Notes: a model not told the origin generated them from the letters alone. Shown: positions 35,603-45,236, numbered from the stretch's first letter. The stretch: 64,000 nucleotides of DNA from Cellulomonas humilata (GCF_030814415.1 NZ_JAUSVB010000003.1:62001-126000); one strand, 5' to 3'. Numbers and translations are program-made.

Positions 35603-36261
35603 GACAGCACCATCTCCCGTACGTCGTCACCGATCACCAAGGTCACCTCGGACGTGGCCGCGACGACGTCGTCGACGGACACACCGGGCGCGCACTCCCG
35701 CAGGACGAGGCCGTCCGCACCGACGTCGAGCACGGCGAGGTCGGTGATGATCCGGTCCACCACGCCGACGCCGGTCAGCGGCAGCGTGCACTCGGTGAGG
35801 ATCTTGGCAGACCCGTCGCGCGCGACGTGCTCCATGAGCACCACGATCCGGCGCGCGCCGTGCACGAGGTCCATCGCGCCGCCCATGCCCTTGACCATCT
35901 TCCCGGGGATCATCCAGTTGGCGATGTCGCCGGAGGACGACACCTGCATCGCCCCGAGGATCGCGACGTCGACCTTGCCGCCGCGGATCATCGAGAAGCT
36001 CACCGCGGAGTCGAAGTACGACGCCCCCGGCGCGATCGTGATGGTCTCCTTGCCGGCGTTGATCAGGTCGGGGTCGACGTCGTCGGAGAGCGGGTACGGA
36101 CCGACGCCGAGCACGCCGTTCTCGGACTGCAGGACCACCTCGACGCCGGGCGGGACGAACCCCGGCACCAGCGTCGGCAGCCCGATCCCGAGGTTCACGT
36201 AGGACCCGTCGGCCAGCTCCAGAGCGGCCCGCGCCGCCATCTGCTCGCGCGTGAGACTCAT
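35599..36261 (-). CDS. scoB: 3-oxoacid CoA-transferase subunit B
   Basis: Subunit of 220 aa with the active-site glutamate in LQSENGVLG (Glu47) that forms the CoA thioester intermediate, and N-terminal VNLGIGLPT. Together with subunit A it moves CoA from succinyl-CoA to acetoacetate (or a similar 3-oxoacid). Overlaps scoA and the thiolase gene by 4 bases each. In M. tuberculosis the homologous pair belongs to the leucine/itaconate locus, where itaconate has been reported as substrate. Confidence 0.9.
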   Translation of the reverse strand: MSLTREQMAARAALELADGSYVNLGIGLPTLVPGFVPPGVEVVLQSENGVLGVGPYPLSDDVDPDLINAGKETITIAPGASYFDSAVSFSMIRGGKVDVAILGAMQVSSSGDIANWMIPGKMVKGMGGAMDLVHGARRIVVLMEHVARDGSAKILTECTLPLTGVGVVDRIITDLAVLDVGADGLVLRECAPGVSVDDVVAATSEVTLVIGDDVREMVLS

Positions 36262-37022
36262 GCGACCGTCCTCCGTTCGATGCGCTTGTCGGTGGCCTCG
36301 TCGGGTGAAAGTGCGACCACCCGGTCGACGAAGATGCCCGGCAGATGGATGGAATCGGGGTCCAGCGAACCGACCGGGACGAGCTCCTCGACCTCCGCGA
36401 TCGTCACCGCACCGGCGGCCGCGCAGAGCGGGTTGAAGTTCCGGGCCGACGAGTGGAACACGAGATTCCCGTGCCGGTCCCCGCGCGCCGCACGCACCAG
36501 GGCGTAGTCCGCGGTGATCGCTTCCTCGCGGACGAACTCGTGCGCGACACCCCGCACGGTGAACGTCTCGACGGGCTTCGGGGGCGACGACACCAGCACC
36601 GAACCGTCGGGGGAGTACCGCCACGGGAGGCCCCCCGAGGCCACCAGCGTGCCCACGCCGGTGCGCGTGTAGAAGGCGGCGATCCCGCTCCCACCTGCAC
36701 GAAGACGTTCGGCGAGCGTGCCCTGCGGGGTCAGCTCCACCTCGAGCTCCCCGGCCAGGTACTGCCGCGCGAACTCCTTGTTCTCGCCCACGTACGAGGC
36801 GACGATGCGCCGGATGCGACCGGCCTGCAGCAGCAGGCCGAGCCCCCAGTCGTCCACGCCGCAGTTGTTGCTCACGACCTCCAGGTCCTGGACGCCTGAG
36901 TCGAGCAGAGCGCGGATCAGCACGCTCGGGATACCGCACAAGCCGAACCCACCGACCGCGAGGGTCGCCCCGTCGGGGATGTCGGCTACCGCCTCGACGG
37001 CGGACTGGACGACCTTGTCCAT
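36258..37022 (-). CDS. scoA: 3-oxoacid CoA-transferase subunit A
   Basis: Subunit of 254 aa. CoA-binding glycine motif GGFGLCGIP near the N-terminus and E-F-V-R-E-E-A-I...[14 protein letters not shown] segments match ScoA/PcaI. Start ATG 37022 follows AGGAGG. Leads the scoA-scoB-thiolase operon, divergent from the bkd operon with 158 bases between starts. Confidence 0.9.
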   Translation of the reverse strand: MDKVVQSAVEAVADIPDGATLAVGGFGLCGIPSVLIRALLDSGVQDLEVVSNNCGVDDWGLGLLLQAGRIRRIVASYVGENKEFARQYLAGELEVELTPQGTLAERLRAGGSGIAAFYTRTGVGTLVASGGLPWRYSPDGSVLVSSPPKPVETFTVRGVAHEFVREEAITADYALVRAARGDRHGNLVFHSSARNFNPLCAAAGAVTIAEVEELVPVGSLDPDSIHLPGIFVDRVVALSPDEATDKRIERRTVA

Positions 37023-37180
37023 TACTGCCTCCTGTCGACGACGTCATTGTGCGCCGACAGATCGACACTCGCGCTAGCCCATGGGCACAAGGTCCCTTGC
37101 GGACTTACCCTGGCGGGACATCAGGCAATGGGGCCTAGCTTCACGAGAGCGACGGTTCCGCCACCACAACGGAGCGAAAC

Positions 37181-38302
37181 ATGTTGCGTGCAGATGTGTC
37201 ACCCGGCCGTGCCCTGCCCACCCATCAGCAGGCGGAAGCGCTGCAGCTGGTGACCCCCGACGGTGTCCGTCGAGACGACCCTGTGTACGACCCGGTGGTC
37301 GCCGACGTCGACGACGAGAAGCTCCTGGCGCTGTACGAGGACATGGTCGTCGTGCGCCGCTTCGACACCGAGGCCGTCGCGCTCCAGCGGCAGGGACAGC
37401 TCGGGCTGTGGCCACCGCTGCTGGGCCAGGAGGCCGCGCAGATCGGCTCGGCCCGCGCGCTGCGCAGCGACGACTTCGTGTTCAGCAGCTACCGCGAGAA
37501 CGGTGTCGCGTACTGCCGGGGCGCCCAGCCGACCGACCTCATGCGCGTCTGGCGGGGGACGGCCCTGGCGGGCTGGGACCCGCGGGCGATCGGCATGGCG
37601 ACGCCGCAGGTGATGATCGGCTCGCAGACGCTGCACGCCACCGGGTACGCGCTCGGCTGCGTCAAGGACGGCGTCGACTCCGTGGCCGTCGCGTACTTCG
37701 GGGACGGCGCCACCAGCAAGGGTGACGTGCACGAGGCGATGGTCTTCGCGGCGACGTTCGCGGCACCGGTGATCTTCTTCTGCCAGAACAACCAGTGGGC
37801 GATCTCGGAGCCCGTCGGCCTGCAGGCCCAGCGCCCGATCGCGGACCGCGCGGCCGGCTACGGCATCCCCGGCATCCGGGTCGACGGCAACGACGTCCTC
37901 GCGGTCCTGGCCGCGATGCGGGTCGCTCTCGACCGGGCACGACGCGGCGACGGCCCCACGTTCATCGAGGCCGTGACGTACCGGATGGGTCCGCACACGA
38001 CGTCCGACGACCCCACCCGCTACGTCGACCCGTCGGACAAGGTCGAGTGGGCGGCCAAGGACCCGATCGCGCGGATCGAACGCCTGCTGACGGCCCGAGG
38101 TGCGCTGTCCGACGAGCGCGCCGCAGCCATCAAGGCGAAGGCCGACTCGTTCGCCACGCAGATGCGCGAGGGCTGCTACGGCCTGCCCACCCCTGAGCCG
38201 CTGAGCGTCTTCGAGGATGTCTTCGTCGAGCCGACACCGGAGCTGGAACGGCAGCGCAGCCAGTACGCCGCGTACCTCGCGATGTTCGACGAGGAGGCGT
38301 GA
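37181..38302 (+). CDS. bkdA: Branched-chain 2-oxoacid dehydrogenase E1 alpha
   Basis: Thiamin-diphosphate subunit of 373 aa: cofactor motif GDGATSKGDVHEAM...FFCQNNQWAIS (GDG-x-N), and the phosphorylation-loop-like YRMGPHTTSDDPTRY, which is the branched-chain type (pyruvate enzymes have H-S-M-S-D-P). Decarboxylates 2-oxoisovalerate, 2-oxoisocaproate and 2-oxo-3-methylvalerate in the BCKDH complex. Start ATG 37181 with GGAG 6 bases upstream. First of three coupled genes; E3 is not present here and must be shared. Confidence 0.9.
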   Translation: MLRADVSPGRALPTHQQAEALQLVTPDGVRRDDPVYDPVVADVDDEKLLALYEDMVVVRRFDTEAVALQRQGQLGLWPPLLGQEAAQIGSARALRSDDFVFSSYRENGVAYCRGAQPTDLMRVWRGTALAGWDPRAIGMATPQVMIGSQTLHATGYALGCVKDGVDSVAVAYFGDGATSKGDVHEAMVFAATFAAPVIFFCQNNQWAISEPVGLQAQRPIADRAAGYGIPGIRVDGNDVLAVLAAMRVALDRARRGDGPTFIEAVTYRMGPHTTSDDPTRYVDPSDKVEWAAKDPIARIERLLTARGALSDERAAAIKAKADSFATQMREGCYGLPTPEPLSVFEDVFVEPTPELERQRSQYAAYLAMFDEEA

Positions 38303-39309
38303 TGGCCACGATGACCCTGGCCGCGGCCCTGAACTCCGGCCTGCGGCACGCGCTCGACGACGACCCCACGGTGGTGCTGCTCGGCGAGGACATCGGCACG
38401 CTCGGCGGGGTGTTCCGGGTGACCGACGGGCTCCAGCGCGACTTCGGCATCGACCGCGTCATGGACACGCCGCTGGCCGAGGCCGGGATCATGGGCGTCG
38501 CCGTCGGCCTCGCGTACCGCGGGTACCGGCCGGTGGTGGAGATCCAGTTCGACGGGTTCGTGTACCCGGCCGTCGACCAGCTGGTCACCCAGGTCGCGCG
38601 CATCCACTACCGGACCGCCGGCGCGGTCCGCATGCCGATCACCGTCCGGATCCCGTACGGCGGCGGCATCGGTGCCGTCGAGCACCACTCCGAGTCGCCC
38701 GAGGCGTACTTCGCCCACACGCCCGGGCTGCGCGTGGTCACCTGCGCGAGCCCGCAGGACGCCCACACGATGATCCGGCAGGCCGTCGCGTGCGACGACC
38801 CCGTGGTCTTCTTCGAGCCGAAGCGGCGCTACTGGGTCAAGGGCGAGGTGGACGAGTCGATGCACGACGCGCCGCTGCTCGACCGCGCCCGCGTGGTCGT
38901 CGAGGGCACCGACGTCACGCTCGCCACCTACGGCCCGCTCGTCATCACCGCGCGGGACGCCGCGCTCGCCGCGCAGGACGAGGGGCTGTCCGTCGAGGTG
39001 GTGGACCTGCGCTCGCTGTCGCCGGTCGACCTCGACACCCTCGAGGTGTCCGTCCGCAAGACCGGGCGGCTCGTCGTCTCGCACGAGGCACAGGGCAGCG
39101 GTGGTCTGGGTGCAGAGATCGTCGCGAGCATCACCGACCGCTGCTTCGACATCCTCAAGGCCGCACCCGCGCGGGTGACCGGCTTCGACACCCCGTACCC
39201 GGCCGCGAAGGTCGAGGAGCACTTCCTGCCCAACCTCGACCGGATGCTCGACGCCGTCGACCGCGTGATGGGCAGACAGCACTCCCTGACCGGATGGAGG
39301 GCGTCATGA
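38302..39309 (+). CDS. bkdB: Branched-chain 2-oxoacid dehydrogenase E1 beta
   Basis: Subunit of 335 aa with GEDIGTLGGVFRVTDGL, DTPLAEAGIMGVAVG and EIQFDGFVYPA, standard for E1 beta, including the catalytic glutamate region. ATG 38302 overlaps the E1 alpha stop by one base (TGATG); ATG 38311 is too far from GAGGAGG. Forms the alpha2beta2 heterotetramer with the upstream product. Confidence 0.92.
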   Translation: MATMTLAAALNSGLRHALDDDPTVVLLGEDIGTLGGVFRVTDGLQRDFGIDRVMDTPLAEAGIMGVAVGLAYRGYRPVVEIQFDGFVYPAVDQLVTQVARIHYRTAGAVRMPITVRIPYGGGIGAVEHHSESPEAYFAHTPGLRVVTCASPQDAHTMIRQAVACDDPVVFFEPKRRYWVKGEVDESMHDAPLLDRARVVVEGTDVTLATYGPLVITARDAALAAQDEGLSVEVVDLRSLSPVDLDTLEVSVRKTGRLVVSHEAQGSGGLGAEIVASITDRCFDILKAAPARVTGFDTPYPAAKVEEHFLPNLDRMLDAVDRVMGRQHSLTGWRAS

Positions 39310-40712
39310 CGACGATCAAGACCGTGACGCTGCCGGACCTCGGCGAGGGCCTGACCGAGTCCGACCTGGTGGAGTGGGTCGTGGCCGTCGGCGACACCGT
39401 CGAGCTCAACCAGGTGGTCGCCGAGGTGGAGACCGCGAAGGCGCTGGTCCAGCTGCCGTCGCCGTACGCCGGGGTGGTCGCCGAGCTGCTCGTCGAGCCG
39501 GGCGTGACGGTGCCGGTCGGGACAGGGCTCCTGACGATCGCGGTGGAGGAGCCTGCGCTTGCCGACGAGGGTGCGGAGCCGGCGCCGACAGCCGGTGCTG
39601 ATGCCCCCGAGTCGACGGCGCCTGCGGCGCCCGAGCGGACCGCCGTGCTCGTCGGGTACGGTCCGCTGGTCGAGGGGTCCTCGCGACCCCGGCGCAAGTC
39701 CCGGTCGGCCGACTGGGCCGCGGCGCACGCGGTCGCCGACGACGTCGGGCTCGCCCTGTCGGGCGGTCGGATCGGTCCGAAGGTGCTGCCGCCGGTCCGC
39801 AAGCTCGCGCACGACCTGGGCGTCGACCTGAACAAGATGGTCGGCTCCGGCAAGGACGGGATGATCACGCGGGACGACGTCCTGCGCGCCGTGTCAGGTG
39901 TCGAGGTCTCACCGGCTGCGCGACGGCCCGATGCCTTGTCCGCCGCGCACCGTCCCGGTCTCGCGCGACCGATGAAGGACGCTCCGGCGCCGACGCGCCC
40001 CGATGCCGCCGCGCGCGAGACGCGCACGCCGATCGCCGGCGTCCGCAAGCAGACCGCCGCCGCGATGGTGGCCAGCGCGTTCACGGCTCCGCACGCGTCG
40101 ACGTCGCTGACCGTCGACGTCACGCCGACGCTGGAGCTGCTCGCACAGCTCAAGCAGGACCGCGCGCTCGATGGGCACCGCATCTCGATCCTCACGCTCG
40201 TCGCCAAGGCGGTGACGATCGCGATCGGCCGCAACCCGTCGCTCAACGCGCACTGGGACGAGGCCGCGGGGGAGATCGTCCAGTACGGGTACGTCAACCT
40301 GGGCATCGCCGCGGCGACCCCGCGCGGGCTGCTGGTGCCGAGCATCAAGGACGCCGACCGGCTCCGGCTGCCGGACCTCGCCGACGCGATCGGTCACCTG
40401 ACGGAGGAGGCGCGGGCGGGCACGACGACACCGGCGGACCTGGCCGGCGGGACGATCACGATCACCAACATCGGGGTCTTCGGCGTCGACACGGGCACAC
40501 CGATCCTGGTGCCCGGGCAGGCGGCGATCCTGGCGATGGGGGCGATCCGGCGCCAGCCGTGGGAGTTCCAGGACCAGATCGCGCTGCGCAGCGTGATGAC
40601 GGTGAGCCTGTCGTTCGACCACCGCCTGGTCGACGGCGCCGAGGCCGCGCGGTTCCTCGCGGACGTCGGGGGGGTCCTGGCGCGCCCGGGCACCGTCCTC
40701 GCCATGGTGTAG
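39306..40712 (+). CDS. bkdC: Branched-chain 2-oxoacid dehydrogenase E2 (dihydrolipoyl acyltransferase)
   Basis: Protein of 468 aa with one lipoyl domain (lipoyl Lys45 in EVETAKALV), an Ala/Pro linker, a peripheral-subunit-binding domain (PPVRKLAHDLGVDL...DGMITRDDVLRA, about 162-198) and the catalytic acyltransferase core ending in SFDHRLVDGAEAARF (His and Asp). Couples by ATGA to E1 beta. One lipoyl domain and branched-chain-type E1 partners support BCKDH rather than PDH. Confidence 0.92.
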   Translation: MTTIKTVTLPDLGEGLTESDLVEWVVAVGDTVELNQVVAEVETAKALVQLPSPYAGVVAELLVEPGVTVPVGTGLLTIAVEEPALADEGAEPAPTAGADAPESTAPAAPERTAVLVGYGPLVEGSSRPRRKSRSADWAAAHAVADDVGLALSGGRIGPKVLPPVRKLAHDLGVDLNKMVGSGKDGMITRDDVLRAVSGVEVSPAARRPDALSAAHRPGLARPMKDAPAPTRPDAAARETRTPIAGVRKQTAAAMVASAFTAPHASTSLTVDVTPTLELLAQLKQDRALDGHRISILTLVAKAVTIAIGRNPSLNAHWDEAAGEIVQYGYVNLGIAAATPRGLLVPSIKDADRLRLPDLADAIGHLTEEARAGTTTPADLAGGTITITNIGVFGVDTGTPILVPGQAAILAMGAIRRQPWEFQDQIALRSVMTVSLSFDHRLVDGAEAARFLADVGGVLARPGTVLAMV

Positions 40713-40722
40713 CGGCGCTACC

Positions 40723-40772
40723 TGATCGATTCTGATCGATCAAGTACTGATTCGTTTCACAGTGTCGATCGA
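40723..40772. promoter_or_regulatory. Cluster of GATCGAT palindromes upstream of the GH5 gene
   Basis: TGATCGAT (40723-40730), the perfect 10-bp palindrome TGATCGATCA (40733-40742) and TCGATCGA (40765-40772) lie in the 181-base gap before the secreted GH5 gene, which is AT-rich for this genome. They could be operator half-sites for a catabolite or LacI-type regulator. No clear -10/-35 pair was identified. They do not match the TGGGAGCGCTCCCA CelR box of cellulolytic actinomycetes. Confidence 0.4.
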
Positions 40773-40893
40773 TCTTGACCGAGTCGCGAGCGGATGTGAC
40801 GGTAGCCGACGTCCTGACATGTCCCTGACGTGCAGGACGGCAGTCTCACCACACTCCTGACACGTGCAGCGTCGCACAGACAAGGTCGACACC

Positions 40894-42384
40894 ATGAGCG
40901 TCAACGGCTCCAGCGCGCCCGCCGAGCGCACCCTCCGTCGCCGCGTGCTCAGCGTGCTGTGCGCCTTGGCGCTGCTGCCGCTCGCCGCTCTGGCCGCACC
41001 GTCGCCCGCCAGCGCCGCGACGTCACCGTTCCGCGGCATGAACTGGGCGGTGACCGGCGACAACTTCAGCACCGGCCCGCTGGTCATCGACGGGCTGAAC
41101 AGCTCCGACAGCTACGCACAGGTGCAGGCCACGGCGAACGCGGTGTTCGACGACATGCAGTCGACGCTCGGCATCAACACGGTGCGGCTGCCGATCAACA
41201 CGCACACGGTGGGGACCGCGTGGTGGAGCAGCTACCGCGGGGTGATCGACGCGGCCACCGCCCGGGGCTGGAAGGTGATCCTCGCGTACTGGGAGGACGG
41301 TGCCGCCTCCGGGGGGCGGATCACCAACCTGACGGCCTTCCACGCGATGTGGTCGACCGTGGCCTCGCAGTACGGCTCCAACGGCCTGGTCTACTTCGAG
41401 CCGATGAACGAGCCGCACGGCTACTCGTCGGCCGAGTGGCGCAACGTCGCCGCCGACTGGCTCGCCCGCCACGGCTCGGTGCCCACGGGCCGGGTGCTCA
41501 TCGGCGGCACCGGCTTCAGCCAGGATCTGCGCGACGTCTGCAACGACAGCCGCTTCGCCTCCACGCTGCTCTCGTTCCACACCTACGCCTTCTTCTACGG
41601 CGCGAACACGTACGACGGCTGGCGCAGCAACGTCGCGACGCGCCTCGGGAACTGCGCCTCGCGCGCCGTCGCGACCGAGTTCGGCGCCCCGATGGACAGC
41701 GGGCTCAACTACGGCGACGCGAACAGCACCGACAACTTCGTCCGCTACATCCGCGCCGTCACGCAGGTCATGCGCGACAACGGGATGGGCGGCACGTACT
41801 GGCCGGCCCTGGGCGGCAAGCCCGGGACCATCGGTTACGACTGGTACTCGATGTACGCGAAGACCGGCACCGGGGCGAACGCCAACCTGACGGTCCGCAG
41901 CGCCTCCGGTGCCAACCGTCTGCGCTGGGCGTGGGGTGACGCGGTCGACCCGGACACGGGCAACGGCGCCGGCGGCTCGACCGTGCGGATCGTCAACAGG
42001 GCCTCGGCCAAGTGCCTCGACGTCGTGGGTGGCTCGACCGCGAACGGCGCCGAGATCATCCAGTACACCTGCGGCAGCGCGGCCAACCAGCAGTGGCGGC
42101 TGACGGACCGCGGCAACGGGTACGTGAACGTGGTGGCGGCCCACTCCGGCAAGTGCCTGGACGTGACGGGCGCCTCGACGGCCGACGGCGCCGCGGTGAT
42201 CCAGTACACGTGCGGGAGCGGCACCAACCAGCAGTGGCAGGTGCGCGCGGTCGGCAGCTCCTTCCAGCTGGTGGCCCGGCACTCGGGCAAGTGCCTCGAC
42301 CTGCCCGGCTTTTCCGCCGTGAACGGCACGCGGCTCAAGCAGTACACCTGCAACGGCGGAACCAACCAGCTGTGGTCGTCATGA
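40894..42384 (+). CDS. Secreted GH5 endoglucanase-like enzyme with ricin-type CBM13
   Basis: Protein of 496 aa. Sec signal peptide (basic n-region, hydrophobic core, cleavage after ASA at 41). Residues 45-335 form a GH5-type (beta/alpha)8 hydrolase: acid/base Glu173 in EPMNEPHG and nucleophile Glu262 in ATEFGAP, with VRLPINTH and SFHTY supporting strands. Residues 362-496 form a beta-trefoil with three Q-x-W repeats (NQQW, NQQW, NQLW), a CBM13 carbohydrate-binding module. Probably an endo-acting beta-glucanase or a related GH5 activity; subfamily and substrate cannot be fixed by eye. Start ATG 40894 gives a normal signal peptide; GTG 40864 is less likely. Overlaps the next gene by 4 bases. 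Confidence 0.88.
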   Translation: MSVNGSSAPAERTLRRRVLSVLCALALLPLAALAAPSPASAATSPFRGMNWAVTGDNFSTGPLVIDGLNSSDSYAQVQATANAVFDDMQSTLGINTVRLPINTHTVGTAWWSSYRGVIDAATARGWKVILAYWEDGAASGGRITNLTAFHAMWSTVASQYGSNGLVYFEPMNEPHGYSSAEWRNVAADWLARHGSVPTGRVLIGGTGFSQDLRDVCNDSRFASTLLSFHTYAFFYGANTYDGWRSNVATRLGNCASRAVATEFGAPMDSGLNYGDANSTDNFVRYIRAVTQVMRDNGMGGTYWPALGGKPGTIGYDWYSMYAKTGTGANANLTVRSASGANRLRWAWGDAVDPDTGNGAGGSTVRIVNRASAKCLDVVGGSTANGAEIIQYTCGSAANQQWRLTDRGNGYVNVVAAHSGKCLDVTGASTADGAAVIQYTCGSGTNQQWQVRAVGSSFQLVARHSGKCLDLPGFSAVNGTRLKQYTCNGGTNQLWSS

Positions 42385-43805
42385 GGACCGCCCGCCTGCT
42401 GGCAGCCATCGGCGCCGCGATGCTGGCGCTCGGCCTGGCCGCGTCGGCCGCCGTCGCGGCGACGGTCACGATCACCAACGGGACCCAGTTCCGGGACACC
42501 GCAGGCGCTCCGCTCCACGCGCACGGCGGCGGCGTGCTCAAGGTCGGGGCGTACTACTACTTGTTCGGCGAGGACCGGAACGCCGACGACAGCTTCCGGT
42601 ACGTCTCCGTGTACCGCTCGACCGACCTGGCCACCTGGGAGCTCCGCAACCACGTCCTGACCGAGGCGTCCGCTCCCGAGCTGGACTCCGGCAACATCGA
42701 GCGGCCCAAGGTCATCTACAACGCGGCGACCGGCCGGTTCGTCATGTGGATGCACAAGGAGCAGGCCGGGAACTACTCGGAGGCCAGGGTGGCCGTCGCC
42801 TCGTCGGCCACCGTCGACGGGGCTTACACGTACCACGGGAGCTTCCGTCCGCTCGGCCACATGTCGCGGGACCTGACCCTGTTCAACGACAACGGCACCG
42901 CATACCTGGTCTCCGCGGCCCGGGAGAACTACGACCTGCACATCTACCGGCTGACGGCGGACTACCTGGGGATCGACAGCCTCGTCGGCAACCCATGGCC
43001 GGGCCAGCACCGGGAGGCACCCGCGGTGTTCAAGCGCGGCGGCGTGTACTTCCTGCTCACCTCCGGCGCGACCGGCTGGAGCCCCAACCAGGCGAGGTAC
43101 GCCACCGCCGCGAGCATGGCCGGGCCGTGGTCGGGCTTCACCAACGTCGGGGACGGCACGACCTTCGGGTCCCAGCCGACCTACGTGCTCCCCGTCCAGG
43201 GCACGAGCACCACCAGCTACCTCTATCTGGGGGACCGGTGGGCGGGTGCCTGGGGAGGCAAGGTCCAGGACTCGCAGTACGTCTGGCTGCCGATCGGGTT
43301 CCCGTCGAGCACCTCGATGTCCCTGGCCTTCAGCCCGCAGATCACCGTCGATGCGGCGACCGGCGTCGTGGCGGGCGTCGCGAGCACCCACTACCGGCTC
43401 ACCAACCGCAACAGCGGGAAGGTGGCGGACGTCGCCAGCAGCTCCGGTGCGGACAGCGCGAACGTCCTGCAGTGGCAGTGGACCGGTGGGCTCAACCAGC
43501 AGTGGCGCTTCGAGGACGCCGGGAACGGCTACTACCGGATCGTCAACCGCAACAGTGCCAAGTGTCTCGACGTCGTCGGCGGCTCGACCGCGGACCGCGC
43601 CGACGTCGTGCAGTACACCTGCAACGGAGGGGCCAACCAGCAGTGGCTGTGGCAGGCCGAGAGCGGCGGCTACTCCAGCCTGCGGGCCCGGCACAGCGGC
43701 AAGTGCCTCGAGGTCCTCTCCCGGTCGACGGCGGACGGCGGCGACATCGTGCAGTACACCTGCAACGGCGGCACCAACCAGCAGTGGACCCGCACGACGA
43801 CCTAG
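42381..43805 (+). CDS. Secreted GH43 exo-beta-1,3-galactanase-like enzyme with CBM13
   Basis: Protein of 474 aa. Signal peptide 1-27. Residues 30-330 match the GH43 subfamily-24 five-bladed propeller: HAHGGGVLKVGAYYYLFGED, YRSTDLATWE, ERPKVIYN, SRDLTLF, EAPAVFKRGGVYFLL, YLGDRW. By comparison with the Phanerochaete galactanase Pc1,3Gal43A, Glu107, Glu212 (acid) and Gln265 (in place of the usual catalytic Asp base) are at matching positions. Residues 345-474 form a ricin-type beta-trefoil with three Q-x-W repeats. This would release galactose from beta-1,3-galactan backbones of arabinogalactan proteins. ATG 42381 is coupled to the GH5 stop (ATGA), so the two secreted enzymes are made together. 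Confidence 0.85.
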   Translation: MRTARLLAAIGAAMLALGLAASAAVAATVTITNGTQFRDTAGAPLHAHGGGVLKVGAYYYLFGEDRNADDSFRYVSVYRSTDLATWELRNHVLTEASAPELDSGNIERPKVIYNAATGRFVMWMHKEQAGNYSEARVAVASSATVDGAYTYHGSFRPLGHMSRDLTLFNDNGTAYLVSAARENYDLHIYRLTADYLGIDSLVGNPWPGQHREAPAVFKRGGVYFLLTSGATGWSPNQARYATAASMAGPWSGFTNVGDGTTFGSQPTYVLPVQGTSTTSYLYLGDRWAGAWGGKVQDSQYVWLPIGFPSSTSMSLAFSPQITVDAATGVVAGVASTHYRLTNRNSGKVADVASSSGADSANVLQWQWTGGLNQQWRFEDAGNGYYRIVNRNSAKCLDVVGGSTADRADVVQYTCNGGANQQWLWQAESGGYSSLRARHSGKCLEVLSRSTADGGDIVQYTCNGGTNQQWTRTTT

Positions 43806-43814
43806 GGTGCCCGG

Positions 43815-45236
43815 GTGTCGTCTCGCGCCCTGCTGCCACGCTCGACCCCCGCTGCCTCGGGGGTGTCGACCGACGCGCTGACGGCGCTCCTGGACCGCCT
43901 GGAGGCGTCGGCCGTCGAGCTCCACTCGCTCATGGTCGTGCGCCACGGTCACGTCGTCGCGGAGGGCTGGTGGTCGCCGTACTCGGCGGACCGACCGCAC
44001 CTGCTGTACTCGCTGACCAAGTCGTTCACCGCGATCGCCGTGGGGATCGCGGTCGGCGACGGGCTGCTCTCGCTGGACGACCGGGTGGTCGACGTGCTGC
44101 CTGACCACGTCCCCGCCGACGTCTCCGAGCAGGCGCGCCGGCTCACCGTCCACCACCTGCTGTCGATGACGACGGGGCACCGCCCGGACAGCCTGGCCGA
44201 GGCCTGGGAGCTGGAACCCGACGACCTGGTGACGGGCTTCCTGCGCGCGGCGATGCCCGACGCCGAGGGAACCCGGCACGAGTACGACAACTCGACGACG
44301 TTCGTCCTGGCTCGGATGGTGGAGCGCGTCACCGGCCGAGGCCTCCCGGAGCTGCTCGACGACCGCCTCTTCGGGCCGATGGGCATCGACCGCGCCGAGT
44401 GGGACCGGGTTGCCAGCGGTGCGGCGTTCGGGTTCCACGGGCTGCACCTGACGACCGAGGCGGTCGCGGCGTTCGGCGAGCTGTTGCTGCGCGGCGGCGT
44501 CTGGGACGGCCGGCAGCTGGTGCCGCGCGAGTGGGTGGAGCTCGCGACCCGGCACCACGTCGACAGCGTGGACTTTAAGGACGACTCGGACGACGCCGAC
44601 TTCAGCCAGGGGTACGGCTACCAGTTCTGGAGGTCGCGCCACGGGTATCACGGTCACGGTGCCTTCGGCCAGCAGTGCGTGGTCATCCCGTCGCACGACC
44701 TCGTGGTCGCCGTGACCGCCCAAGGGGAAGCGCAGGAGGTGTTCGACGCGCTCTGGGACTGCCTGCTGCCCGGCATCGACGAGGTGGGGAGCGCCCCCGA
44801 CGGCGACCTTCTCGCCGAGCGGCTGCGGCACCTGTCGCTCCCGCCGGTCGAGGGGTCCTCCGGCAGGCGATCGGTCGAGGCGAAGGTCGACGCGGCCGCG
44901 GAGGGCTCGGCTCTCCCCGACGGGACCCCCGTCATCGTCGAACCGACGGGCGGCGGGTGGCTCGTGCGGCTCGGACCGTCCCTCGACGTCGAGGTCGGTC
45001 ACGGCGAGTGGCGGGAGAGCGCACCGCTCGGCCGCCCCGTCGTCGCGTCGGGTGCCTGGCAGGGCGACACGTTCGTCGCGGACCTGCGCGTCATCACGAC
45101 CCCGCACCGGGTCCGGCTCACGGTCGACGCCGGTGCGGGCACGGCGGCCGCGACGTGGAGCACGGTGCCGCTGACCAGCCCGGACCTGGAGCTCCACCTG
45201 CGGTCGCCGCTGATGACCCGGCCCGACGTCGCTTAG
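43815..45236 (+). CDS. Beta-lactamase-fold serine hydrolase (class C/AmpC type)
   Basis: Protein of 473 aa from GTG 43815. Motif SLTK (S-x-x-K nucleophile and base) after YSLTKSFTAIA, YDN (Y-x-N) in HEYDNSTTF and H-G-H-G-A-F-G-Q replacing K-T-G. This is the penicillin-binding-protein-like family that includes D-amino peptidases, esterases and carboxypeptidases. No signal peptide, so likely cytoplasmic, and an esterase or peptidase role is more plausible than antibiotic hydrolysis. A C-terminal beta-rich domain (about 350-473) follows. Ten bases after the galactanase gene in the same direction, possibly one transcript. Confidence 0.85.
   Translation: MSSRALLPRSTPAASGVSTDALTALLDRLEASAVELHSLMVVRHGHVVAEGWWSPYSADRPHLLYSLTKSFTAIAVGIAVGDGLLSLDDRVVDVLPDHVPADVSEQARRLTVHHLLSMTTGHRPDSLAEAWELEPDDLVTGFLRAAMPDAEGTRHEYDNSTTFVLARMVERVTGRGLPELLDDRLFGPMGIDRAEWDRVASGAAFGFHGLHLTTEAVAAFGELLLRGGVWDGRQLVPREWVELATRHHVDSVDFKDDSDDADFSQGYGYQFWRSRHGYHGHGAFGQQCVVIPSHDLVVAVTAQGEAQEVFDALWDCLLPGIDEVGSAPDGDLLAERLRHLSLPPVEGSSGRRSVEAKVDAAAEGSALPDGTPVIVEPTGGGWLVRLGPSLDVEVGHGEWRESAPLGRPVVASGAWQGDTFVADLRVITTPHRVRLTVDAGAGTAAATWSTVPLTSPDLELHLRSPLMTRPDVA

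Noticed and set aside
40775..40808. TTGACC with downstream GGTAGC as a promoter for the GH5 gene
   Set aside because: The spacing is wrong and the -10 does not match.
42000..43800. Repeated ~120-bp units in the GH5 and GH43 genes as possible CRISPR or mobile repeats
   Set aside because: They are in-frame beta-trefoil Q-x-W repeats of CBM13 domains.
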